Assembly (NCBI GenBank): GCA_964559355.1
Contig: CAZLHQ010000001.1
Location: 62,001-126,000 of the forward strand
Direction of reading: 5' to 3'
DNA: 64,000 bases
Source: JAEUMD01 sp964559355
GTDB lineage: Bacteria; Pseudomonadota; Alphaproteobacteria; Rhizobiales; Hyphomicrobiaceae
Shown here: piece by piece, positions 44,024 to 52,147 of the stretch
Layout of the letters: each line of letters starts with the position of its first letter
Position numbering within the stretch: position 1 is the first letter of the stretch
The notes under the pieces: generated by a model
Told to the model about the DNA's origin: nothing
What the model saw: the letters and a program-made list of their open reading frames with translations, nothing else
Databases searched by the model: none
Made by a program: the position numbers and the translations under genes

Positions 44024-45439
44024 GTGACGGCTCCCTTCGATGAAATGAATGGAATGGGTCAGGAGACCCGCACGCCTTATCAGTCGATAGCGCAGTGGCT
44101 CGGCGCGCAAAAGCTCGACGATCTAAGGCGCAAGGGGATCGAGGCCGAAACGATATTTCGGCGCATCGGCATCACCTTCAACGTCTACGGCGAGAAGGAA
44201 GCGGCAGAGCGCCTCATCCCCTTCGACATCATCCCACGCGTGTTGAGCGCTGCCGAGTGGCGCCGCTTGTCGGTGGGAATCGAGCAGCGCGTGCGCGCTC
44301 TGAATGCCTTCATGCACGACATCTACCACCGCCAGGAGATTCTGAAGGCCGGGCGCATCCCGCCCGAGTTGATCCTCCAGAACTCCGCGTTCGTGCCCGA
44401 GATGGTCGGGGTCGACCCGCCGCGCGGCATCTATTCCCATATCATCGGCATCGACCTCGTGCGCACCGGCGAGGACGACTTCTATGTGCTGGAAGACAAC
44501 ACGCGCACACCCTCCGGCGTCTCCTACATGCTGGAGAACCGCGAGACGATGATGCACACCTTCCCCGAGCTGTTCGAGAAGAACAACGTCGCCCCAGTGG
44601 AAGATTACACCGACAGTCTGTTGCAGACGCTCGCTTCAGTGGCCCCGCACGGCGGGGATCGCGATCCGACAATCGTGGTGCTGACGCCCGGCATCTACAA
44701 TAGCGCCTATTTCGAGCACTCGTTTCTCGCCGACGAGATGGGCGTGGAGCTGGTGGAAGGGCAGGATCTCGTCGTTGTCGATGGCTATCTCAACATGAAG
44801 ACGACGCGTGGCCTGCGCCGTGTCGACGTCGTCTATCGCCGTCTCGATGACGATTTTCTCGATCCCATGGTGTTCAACCCCACCTCGATGCTGGGCGTGC
44901 CGGGAATTTTCGATGTCTATCGCGCGGGCCGCGTGACGATCGTCAATGCTCCCGGCGCTGGCATCGCCGACGACAAGGCGATCTATAACTACATCCCGGA
45001 GATCGTGCGCTTCTACATGGGGCGCGAGCCGATCCTCAAGAACGTGCCGACCTACAATTGTCGCGAGGCCGACGACCTCGGCTACGTTCTCGATCATCTC
45101 GATGAGCTGGTGGTGAAGGAGGTGCACGGTTCGGGCGGCTACGGCATGCTCGTCGGCCCCGCCTCCACACGCGAGCAGATCGAGACGTTCCGCAGCAAGC
45201 TCAAGGCGCGGCCCGACAACTATATCGCCCAGCCGACGTTGGCGCTCTCCACCTGCCCGACGCTTTGCGACAAGGGCATCGGCGGCCGCCATGTCGATCT
45301 GCGGCCGTTCGTGCTGGTGGGTGACAAGGTGCGGCTGACGCCGGGCGGGCTCACACGAGTGGCGCTGAAGGAAGGCTCCCTCGTCGTCAATTCCAGCCAG
45401 GGCGGCGGCACAAAGGATACCTGGGTGCTCGAAGACTGA
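44024..45439 (+). CDS. Circularly permuted type 2 ATP-grasp protein
   Basis: 471 residues from GTG at 44024 (GAGGAA just before); a TTG at 43988 is an alternative. Motifs: FNVYGEKEAAERLIPFDIIP, FVPEMVGVDPPRGIYSHIIG, DDFYVLEDNTRTPSGVSYML (acidic ATP/metal site) and VVKEVHGSGGYGMLVGP (nucleotide-binding loop). This family, with alpha-E and transglutaminase-like partners, was proposed to make or attach small peptides; the product is unknown. First of a three-gene unit. Confidence 0.93.
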   Translation: MTAPFDEMNGMGQETRTPYQSIAQWLGAQKLDDLRRKGIEAETIFRRIGITFNVYGEKEAAERLIPFDIIPRVLSAAEWRRLSVGIEQRVRALNAFMHDIYHRQEILKAGRIPPELILQNSAFVPEMVGVDPPRGIYSHIIGIDLVRTGEDDFYVLEDNTRTPSGVSYMLENRETMMHTFPELFEKNNVAPVEDYTDSLLQTLASVAPHGGDRDPTIVVLTPGIYNSAYFEHSFLADEMGVELVEGQDLVVVDGYLNMKTTRGLRRVDVVYRRLDDDFLDPMVFNPTSMLGVPGIFDVYRAGRVTIVNAPGAGIADDKAIYNYIPEIVRFYMGREPILKNVPTYNCREADDLGYVLDHLDELVVKEVHGSGGYGMLVGPASTREQIETFRSKLKARPDNYIAQPTLALSTCPTLCDKGIGGRHVDLRPFVLVGDKVRLTPGGLTRVALKEGSLVVNSSQGGGTKDTWVLED

Positions 45440-45477
45440 GTGCGCGACGAGGAACCAGTAGGCAGGAATTCATCACC

Positions 45478-46422
45478 ATGCTTGGACGTACTGCGCACGA
45501 TCTGTTTTGGCTTTCACGCTATATCGAACGTGCCGAAAACATGGCGCGCCTGGTCGATGTCGGCTACCGCATCGGGCTCATTCCGCGTGGCAGCCGCAAT
45601 GGCGAGTGGGGCTCGACGTTGAAGAGCGCTGGTTGCGAGGCGGGCTATTTCGCCAAGTATGACTCCCTGGAAGCGCGCCACGTCATCAACTATCTGCTGG
45701 TTGATCCCGCGAACCCTTCGAGCGTGCGCTCGTGTCTGGCAACCGCGCGCCACAATGGACGGGCGCAGCGCACCGCCATCACCAGCGATATGTGGGAGGC
45801 GCTGAACCAGACCTATCTCGATTTCTCGCGGCTTGATCCCGGCGGTATCAGCATCAACGCACTTCCAGACCTGCTGTTATGGATCAAGCAGCGCTCGGCC
45901 TTGTTTCGTGGCGCGCTGCTCAACACCGTGCTGCGGCGTGACGGTTACTATTTCTCGCAGATGGGAACCTTCATCGAGCGCGCCGACAACACCGCGCGCA
46001 TTCTCGATGTCAAGTATTACCTGCTGCTGCCGCAGAACGAGATCGTCGGCGGCGGCATCGACACCTATCAATGGTCGGCAATCCTGCGCTCGGTATCGGC
46101 TCACCGCAGCTACAAGTGGACCTACAAGGAAAGCTACAAGCCCTGGCGCATCGCCGAATACATGATCTTGAACCCTCACATGCCGCGCTCGCTGCGCAAC
46201 TGCTATGGCGAGCTCGGCGACGCGCTGACCGAGCTCGGACACGACTATGGACAGACGCATGCCTGCCACGAGGTTTCGAGGGAGGGCTTGCGCCTGCTCG
46301 AGAGCAGCAACGTGGCGACGATCTTCCAGTCCGGCCTGCATGAGTTCCTGGTCGACTTCCTGGGACGCAACAATCGGCTCGGCTGCGAGATTTCCCGCGC
46401 CTACAACTTCAGCGACATCTGA
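45478..46422 (+). CDS. Alpha-E domain-containing protein
   Basis: 314 all-helical residues. Start MLGRTAHDLFWLSRYIERAE and NMARLVDVG is the family signature; later FFSQMGTFIERADNTARILD-like YFSQMGTFIERADNTARILD repeats the ER-x(2)-N-x-AR pattern. Always beside circularly permuted ATP-grasp genes; assumed to be a partner in the same reaction. 38 bases after the ATP-grasp stop. Confidence 0.95.
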   Translation: MLGRTAHDLFWLSRYIERAENMARLVDVGYRIGLIPRGSRNGEWGSTLKSAGCEAGYFAKYDSLEARHVINYLLVDPANPSSVRSCLATARHNGRAQRTAITSDMWEALNQTYLDFSRLDPGGISINALPDLLLWIKQRSALFRGALLNTVLRRDGYYFSQMGTFIERADNTARILDVKYYLLLPQNEIVGGGIDTYQWSAILRSVSAHRSYKWTYKESYKPWRIAEYMILNPHMPRSLRNCYGELGDALTELGHDYGQTHACHEVSREGLRLLESSNVATIFQSGLHEFLVDFLGRNNRLGCEISRAYNFSDI

Positions 46423-46449
46423 TCGGAGCGACCGGGAGGGACCAACGAA

Positions 46450-47301
46450 ATGCTCATCTCCGTCCAGCACCGCACACACTACGTCTACGATGTGGAGGCG
46501 CGTTACGCGATTCAGAGCCTGCGATTGGCCCCGCTTTCCTATATGGGGCAGCGCGTGCTTGAATGGTCGGTATCGTGTCCGGGCAGCGACAATACCCTGC
46601 GCTTCAGGGATTGCTACGGCAACAACATGCTGCAGGTGACGACGTTGGCGCCGCACACCGAGATCACGATCGAGGTCAAGGGTCTCGTGGAAACGGACGA
46701 CAAGGCGGGCATGGTCGTCGGTCTGGCCGAGGTGACACCGACGCGCGTCTTCCAGCGTGTCACACCGCAGACCGAGGCCGATGCAGCCATTCGCGATCTG
46801 GCTTTGACGAGCTCGGGTAACGATATCATCTCGCGTTTACATCACCTGATGGACTTGGTGCGCAACGCGGTCGACTACGAGCCGGGTGCCACGCATGCCC
46901 ACACGTCGGCCGCTGAAGCGCTGGGTGATGGCAAGGGCGTATGCCAGGATCACGCGCACATCATGATTGCGGCGGCCCGCGCGCTGGGGTTACCTGCAAG
47001 GTATGTCACTGGCTATTTGCTCGGGGAAGCAGAAGCCGGGCATGCCTGGGCGGAAATCCACGTCGAGCGGCTTGGTTGGGTCGGTTTTGATCCAACCAAT
47101 CGCATCTGCCCGACCGATCACTATGTTCGCGTTGCCTGCGGCCTCGATGCGCTTTCGGCAACTCCGATCAGGGGCATCCGTCGTGGCGGCGGCAGCCAGG
47201 CGATGAAGGTGGACGTCGAGGTTGTTCGCCAGCAGCAGTCTCAATCGCAATCGCAGTTCCAGTCAGATTCACAACAATGCCAGGCGCAGCAGCAGTCATA
47301 A
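46450..47301 (+). CDS. Transglutaminase-like cysteine peptidase family protein
   Basis: 283 residues. N-terminal beta domain (ISVQHRTHYVYDVEARYAIQ, LAPLSYMGQRVLEW), then the catalytic triad: Cys in GKGVCQDHAHIMIAAARALG, His in GHAWAEIHVERLGWVGF and Asp in GFDPTNRICPTDHYVRVACG. The last ~25 residues are a Gln/Ser tail (VVRQQQSQSQSQFQSDSQQ), unusual and possibly disordered. Third gene of the ATP-grasp/alpha-E unit; likely hydrolyses or transfers an amide made by the ATP-grasp protein. Strong GGGAGGGA ribosome site. Confidence 0.93.
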   Translation: MLISVQHRTHYVYDVEARYAIQSLRLAPLSYMGQRVLEWSVSCPGSDNTLRFRDCYGNNMLQVTTLAPHTEITIEVKGLVETDDKAGMVVGLAEVTPTRVFQRVTPQTEADAAIRDLALTSSGNDIISRLHHLMDLVRNAVDYEPGATHAHTSAAEALGDGKGVCQDHAHIMIAAARALGLPARYVTGYLLGEAEAGHAWAEIHVERLGWVGFDPTNRICPTDHYVRVACGLDALSATPIRGIRRGGGSQAMKVDVEVVRQQQSQSQSQFQSDSQQCQAQQQS

Positions 47302-47340
47302 TGAAGGTTGGCGCACGGACCTGCTGCGGCTCCTTGCGCG

Positions 47341-47772
47341 TTACCTTTTCTCGCGTGCGAAAACGCCAAACCGCATGCCGAGGTAGCTCACACACATGGA
47401 AACAATCGTCGCTCCGACAAGGGCTGCGAGTGGCGGCGTGTTCGCACGCGCAATCAAGATCAGCGCATATATGGCGTAGTTGATGGCGGCAGCTGACCAT
47501 GCCACGGCCGCGTATCTCAGAAATTCGCTCAGCGAAGGCGGCTTCCCAACCGCAAATGTGAGCCGCCGATGCGCAAGCCAGCCCACGATCATCGCGATGC
47601 CGATTGCAAGCACGCGCGCGCTGAACGGGTCGAGGCCGACAAATCGCGTCAGCAGATGAAGCATTACCGCGTCGATCGAGAACGCAATGAGGCCCGAAGC
47701 GAGAAAACCGGCGCTATGGCGGGCGAGTGATCGCGGAACCTCGCCCTGCGGTGGTGGAACATTCATGCTCAT
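47341..47772 (-). CDS. GtrA family membrane protein
   Basis: 143 residues, four membrane helices (about 27-45, 55-70, 86-105 and 115-132) with the family pattern FLASGLIAFSIDAVMLHLLT and ARVLAIGIAMIVGWLAHRRL, TFAV. GtrA proteins are thought to flip polyprenyl-phosphate-sugars made by a GtrB-like transferase. Start ATG overlaps the deacetylase stop (ATGA). Convergent with the transglutaminase gene. Confidence 0.92.
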   Translation of the reverse strand: MSMNVPPPQGEVPRSLARHSAGFLASGLIAFSIDAVMLHLLTRFVGLDPFSARVLAIGIAMIVGWLAHRRLTFAVGKPPSLSEFLRYAAVAWSAAAINYAIYALILIARANTPPLAALVGATIVSMCVSYLGMRFGVFAREKR

Positions 47773-48674
47773 GAGAGACCTTCGCGCACAGCTGTCCAAT
47801 CGATTGCCGGGCCACTCGGGGAGCGCTGTGGATGCCACATGCTTGCGGTCAAGGCGTTGTCGCGTAGAAGCACGGCGAGCTCGGCAGCGCGGCGGTCGAG
47901 AATTGGGTCGAGCGCGGCCAGCTCGGCGGTCGGAATGCCGGGATGACACATGACGAGGTGCAACCGGCCGGGTGCGCGCGCGGCGGCATCGAAATCGGCG
48001 CTGACGTCGGCGGCTCCTGCCGCAAAGCTGGTGACGCCGGCAAAAGTGTCGTTGGTCGGAAATCCTGCTTTGCGAACAACGCTGGCGAAACCCGCACTCA
48101 ATGCAGAAAGCGTGATTGCCTTGCCCGCCGCCATGCCGCGGCTCAAGTGTGCTCGCACACGATCAGACGGTATACGCACGAGCGGCCTCACAGCGGAATT
48201 TGCAAAGTTAGCCAGCAATGAGCTTCGCAAAGCGCTGCGTATGACGGGGAGAGCGTGCGCGTGCTGATGCCCATCAATGAAATCGGGCAAATAGCCGGTG
48301 GCATCTGCGAAGGCGTCGATCTGACGTGTGATCTCGGCAGAAATCTCTTCGCGGTCGAGCTGCCGCGACAGCGCTCTGTTGACGAGTGTGCCAATGGGAG
48401 GCAGCCCGCCTGCGGGCGCCAGTGTCGGCATGGCGCCGAGCGGCTCCCCGAGCGTCAGATTGATGTGCAGGCCAATTGCGATATCGCCACGTAGTGCGGC
48501 AAGCCGCGGGCCATCGTTGCGCCAGCGCGGCAGCGTGACGATGGCGCTGGTGCCCGAGATGCGGCGTTGGCTTGCCAGCTGCTCGATACCTGACGACACG
48601 CCGTCGGAGATTGCGAAATCATCGGCCACGAGCACGATCGCAGCCGCATCCATCTTGGGATGGCGCGCCGTCAT
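47769..48674 (-). CDS. ChbG/YdjC-HpnK family carbohydrate deacetylase
   Basis: 301 residues. Metal-site motifs: VLVADDFAISDGVSSGIEQL (Asp-Asp), IGLHINLTLGEP (His), FIDGHQHAHALP (HxH) and LVMCHPGIP. Members remove N-acetyl groups from acetylated sugars such as chitobiose, or act in hopanoid side-chain synthesis. Overlaps by 4 bases (ATGA) both the GtrB-like gene upstream and gtrA downstream, so the three act together. The start at 48674 is set by the upstream overlap; the longer open frame reads through the GT gene. Confidence 0.9.
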   Translation of the reverse strand: MTARHPKMDAAAIVLVADDFAISDGVSSGIEQLASQRRISGTSAIVTLPRWRNDGPRLAALRGDIAIGLHINLTLGEPLGAMPTLAPAGGLPPIGTLVNRALSRQLDREEISAEITRQIDAFADATGYLPDFIDGHQHAHALPVIRSALRSSLLANFANSAVRPLVRIPSDRVRAHLSRGMAAGKAITLSALSAGFASVVRKAGFPTNDTFAGVTSFAAGAADVSADFDAAARAPGRLHLVMCHPGIPTAELAALDPILDRRAAELAVLLRDNALTASMWHPQRSPSGPAIDWTAVREGLS

Positions 48675-49705
48675 GCGGGATGCCGGCCGGTGGGGACGGC
48701 ATCGCTGCTGCGGCGGATATCGCCGGTGACCGGTTCCAGTCCGACCGCCTCGCCGACGATGAACAGCGGGCGCGCCTTGACCTCCTCGTAGACCCGGCCG
48801 AGATATTCGCCGATCACGCCGAGCGAGATCAGCTGCACGCCGCCCAGGAACAAGATCGACACCATCAGCGTCGGGTAGCCGCGCACGGAATTGCCATACA
48901 ACATGGTGTCGACGATGATGTAGAGGCCGAAGGCCAGCGCCAGCAGCGAGATGGCAAGGCCGAGGTAGGACCAGATCCGCAGCGGAATAGTGGTGAACGA
49001 GGCGAGCCCATCGAGGGCAAAGTGCCATAGCTGTCTCGGCCGCCAGCGCGACTTGCCGACGTCTGGCCGCTCGGGAACGTCAAAGGGTACGCCGATCGAC
49101 TTGAAGCCGATCCACGCATATAGCCCTTTGTTGAAGCGGGCGCGCTCGCCGAGCCGATTGAGGGCGGCAACTGCGCTCCGGCTCAGCAAGCGGAAGTCGC
49201 CCGCGTTCTCGTGCAGCCGCGTTCCCGAGAGCATCCGGAACGTGCGGTAGAAGATGCGCGCCAGAAATCGCCGCGTCGGGCTGTCGGCATCGCGGTCGAA
49301 GCGCTGCGCGTAGACGACGTCGTAGCCGTTGCGCCACTGCGCAACCAGCTTGGGGATCAACTCGGGCGGATGCTGCAGATCGCCGTCCATGATCACAACA
49401 GCGTCGCCGCTGGCGTGGCGCAAGCCGGCGGCCACGGCAATCTCCTTGCCGAAATTGCGCGACAGCGACAGGGCCTTGATGCGCGCATTGCTTGCGTGGC
49501 GTTGTTTGAGGATTTCCAGTGTATCGTCAACCGAGCCGTCATCAATGGCAATGATCTCGAAGTCGAGGTCGGTCGATTCGAGCGCTGGCAGCAGGCGGGC
49601 GAGCAGCGCGTCGATGCCACGCGCCTCGTTCAGCATGGGTACGATCACGCTGAGGCGCTGCGCGGAATGCGGGCCTGTCGATGGTTCTTCTGAAACACGG
49701 GTCAC
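48671..49705 (-). CDS. GtrB/DPM1-like polyprenyl-phosphate glycosyltransferase
   Basis: 344 residues. GT2 core: LSVIVPMLNEARGIDALLAR, IIAIDDGSVDDT, VVIMDGDLQHPPELIPKL (DGD-DxQ site), ENAGDFRLLSR; then two C-terminal membrane helices (YLGLAISLLALAFGLYIIVD and LMVSILFLGGVQLISLGVIG) and a cytoplasmic tail. It would move a sugar onto undecaprenyl phosphate at the inner membrane. First gene of a compact three-gene operon with a deacetylase and a flippase-like protein. Confidence 0.93.
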   Translation of the reverse strand: MTRVSEEPSTGPHSAQRLSVIVPMLNEARGIDALLARLLPALESTDLDFEIIAIDDGSVDDTLEILKQRHASNARIKALSLSRNFGKEIAVAAGLRHASGDAVVIMDGDLQHPPELIPKLVAQWRNGYDVVYAQRFDRDADSPTRRFLARIFYRTFRMLSGTRLHENAGDFRLLSRSAVAALNRLGERARFNKGLYAWIGFKSIGVPFDVPERPDVGKSRWRPRQLWHFALDGLASFTTIPLRIWSYLGLAISLLALAFGLYIIVDTMLYGNSVRGYPTLMVSILFLGGVQLISLGVIGEYLGRVYEEVKARPLFIVGEAVGLEPVTGDIRRSSDAVPTGRHPA

Positions 49706-50014
49706 GGATCACTCCACCGCGTGCCCGCGCTCGCAGCCCAGGCTCCACGTTGAACAAGAAGGTCACACGTTCCGATACTCTTTCTGCTTGCCATGCGTCC
49801 AGGGCGGAAATAGGGGTTCGTCAATAAGCTGCGCGGCGGGCCGCACTGCAGGATGAAACGGCGGCCAATATCAGCTTTCCACAGTAGAGCATTTCAAAAT
49901 CAAGGTTATTACTCCGCAGAGGTGTTAGTAGGGCGTCGCATGCTGTTGGGGGGCGGACGGCGAGCGGGCGCTGGATCGTGGGGCACAAGACCGTTGGACA
50001 CGAGGGAGTGAGAC
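49706..50014. other. Divergent promoter region between the GtrB-like operon and ugd
   Basis: 309 bases, AT-rich in 49880-49925. Must hold promoters for both directions. No gene or distinct operator seen. Confidence 0.4.
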
Positions 50015-51325
50015 GTGAACATCTGCATGATTGGCGCCGGCTATGTCGGCTTGGTTTCGGCTGCATGCTTCTCGGAATTCGGCTGGACGGTAACGTGCGT
50101 CGACAAGGATCCGCAGCGTCTCGCCATGCTGAACGAGGGCCATTCGCCGATCTATGAGCCGGGTCTCGACGACATCATCGCACGCAACAAGCGCGCCGGG
50201 CGCTTGACGTTTTCGGGTGAACTTGCGGCGGCGGTCAAGGCGGCCGACATCGTTTTTCTGGCGGTCGGCACACCGATGCGCCGCGGTGATGGCTACGCCG
50301 ATCTCTCTTATGTCTACGCCGCCGTGGAGGAAATTGCGCCGCATCTCGATGGCTTCACGGTCATCACCACCAAATCGACCGTTCCGGTCGGCACCAGCCG
50401 CGAGATCGAGCGGCGGCTGAAGGCGATCCGGCCGGATGCCGACTATGCGGTTTGCTCCAATCCCGAGTTTTTGCGCGAAGGTTCCGCAATCCAGGATTTC
50501 ACGCATCCCGATCGGGTGCTGGTCGGCACCGACAGCCGGCGCGCCAAGGAGGTGATGGAGCGGCTCTATAAACCGCTGTCACTGCGCAATGCGCCGGTCA
50601 TCTTCGTGTCGCGCGAATCGGCGGAACTCGCGAAATATGCGGCGAATGCGTTTCTCGCGCTCAAGATCAGCTTCATCAACGAAATTGCCGATCTTTGCGA
50701 GGAAGTGGGCGCCGACGTGCAGGAGGTGGCCAATGCGATCGGCAAGGACCGGCGTATCGGCGACAAGTTCCTGCATCCGGGGCCGGGCTTCGGTGGCTCG
50801 TGCTTCCCCAAGGACGTTTCGGCGTTGATCCGCACGGCGCGCGAGACCAAAACTCCGCTGTCGATCATCGAGCAAGTGCAGCGCGTCAACGATGAACGCA
50901 AGATCGCCATGGCGAGCCGCATCGAGCACGCGGCCGACGGCACGTTACGCGACAAGACGGTCGCGGTGCTCGGCGTCACGTTCAAGCCCAACACCGACGA
51001 TATGCGCGATGCGCCGAGCCTTGTCATCGTGCCGATGCTGCAGGAACGCGAGGCGATCGTGCGTGTGTGTGATCCGGAAGGACGCAAGCAGGCCGAGCCG
51101 CTGCTGCCGGGCGTCACCTGGTGCGCGAACGCCATGGAAGCGGCCGAGGGTGCCGACGTTCTGGTCGTGCTGACGGAATGGAACGAGTATCGTGCGCTCG
51201 GTCTCGCAGCCGTCAAAGCCCGCATGCGCGGTGACGTGCTGGTCGATCTGCGCAACATATTTCAGCCGAAAGCGGCCGCAGATGCGGGGTTGCGTTACAC
51301 GGGCGTCGGCCGCGGCAACGCCTGA
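50015..51325 (+). CDS. ugd: UDP-glucose 6-dehydrogenase
   Basis: 436 residues, typical length. NAD site MNICMIGAGYVGLVSAACFS; TKSTVPVGTS; catalytic Cys in HPGPGFGGSCFPKDVSALIR; C-terminal UDP-binding region with GVTFKPNTDDMRDAPSLVIV. Oxidises UDP-glucose to UDP-glucuronate for exopolysaccharide or lipid A-type sugars. A GGGAG ribosome site stands before the ATG. Single-gene transcript, convergent with the HlyC-like gene. Confidence 0.97.
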   Translation: MNICMIGAGYVGLVSAACFSEFGWTVTCVDKDPQRLAMLNEGHSPIYEPGLDDIIARNKRAGRLTFSGELAAAVKAADIVFLAVGTPMRRGDGYADLSYVYAAVEEIAPHLDGFTVITTKSTVPVGTSREIERRLKAIRPDADYAVCSNPEFLREGSAIQDFTHPDRVLVGTDSRRAKEVMERLYKPLSLRNAPVIFVSRESAELAKYAANAFLALKISFINEIADLCEEVGADVQEVANAIGKDRRIGDKFLHPGPGFGGSCFPKDVSALIRTARETKTPLSIIEQVQRVNDERKIAMASRIEHAADGTLRDKTVAVLGVTFKPNTDDMRDAPSLVIVPMLQEREAIVRVCDPEGRKQAEPLLPGVTWCANAMEAAEGADVLVVLTEWNEYRALGLAAVKARMRGDVLVDLRNIFQPKAAADAGLRYTGVGRGNA

Positions 51326-51346
51326 TCGGCAGCCGCCCGCACTGCC

Positions 51347-51901
51347 TCAGGCCTTTTTGGCGGCAGCGTCGGCGACGCCGAGCTCGACCACCTTTTCCTG
51401 GCCGTTGGTGTCGCGCACGCGGATCTTTGCCTTCGTTCCTTTGAACTTGGCCTTGACCAGCTGTTCGAGGAGCGAGGTGAGGGCACGCCGGTCGCCGGCC
51501 GCGACGACAACCCACGGAATCGAGCCGCTGCGCCAATCCTTGGGATCCAGGCGTGGGCTCGGCGTGCCGACATCGGACAGTCGCTTGTCGACCTCGTCGG
51601 AAACCATCGCCCATAACACGATCGCCACCGGCGCGACGATGCCGGTTTCGGCGTGATGACCCTCGGCGATGGCAAACTGATCGGCGGCGAGCGGCGGCCC
51701 GACCAGCCATTCCAGGTCGCCGATCGTGGCGTTGCGGAAGTCTGGCGCGCGCATCAACACCGAAACGATGCCGCCGAGCCCCGCGGCAATGGCGCGCGAG
51801 CGGGCGACAGCGTCCTTGGAGGGCTTGCCGCCCGATTTGCTTGCGCCGGTCGCTAGCGGGGGCAGCGTCTTGCCTGCGTCGCGGGGCGGGGAATTGGTCA
51901 T
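51347..51901 (-). CDS. HlyC-family (toxin-activating lysine acyltransferase) protein, likely inactive
   Basis: 184 residues. The core resembles HlyC/RtxC acyltransferases: GLGGIVSVLMRAPDFRNATI, GDLEWLVGPPLAADQFAIAE, APVAIVLWAMVSDEVDKRLS and DPKDWRSGSIPWVVVAAG. Aligning by eye to E. coli HlyC, the catalytic His23 (SPLHRNW) falls on Phe55 (APDFRNA) and Asp92 on Val133, so both catalytic residues seem lost. The N-terminal ~30 residues are Lys/Ser/Pro-rich. No RTX toxin gene is adjacent. Start at 51901; the far longer open frame upstream overlaps hrpB and is rejected. Confidence 0.75.
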   Translation of the reverse strand: MTNSPPRDAGKTLPPLATGASKSGGKPSKDAVARSRAIAAGLGGIVSVLMRAPDFRNATIGDLEWLVGPPLAADQFAIAEGHHAETGIVAPVAIVLWAMVSDEVDKRLSDVGTPSPRLDPKDWRSGSIPWVVVAAGDRRALTSLLEQLVKAKFKGTKAKIRVRDTNGQEKVVELGVADAAAKKA

Positions 51902-52147
51902 CTTGGAGGTTCCATGCGAAAGGGGGGGGCCGACGGTGGTTCGCACCGCATGCTGGCGCCCGGTGAAGGGAGGCACGATATCGGCAACGCGATCAAAAGC
52001 AAATCGCTTGCGCATGCCGTTGAATGTCAAATGATGGTTCATGTGAAATATCTGGTGCATGACTGCTCTTGCGACGGCTACAGCCGCGAGGAGCCGACGC
52101 GCTATTGGGGCCGCGAAACTGGGCGACTTGGGGTGAGAGACGGGTTG

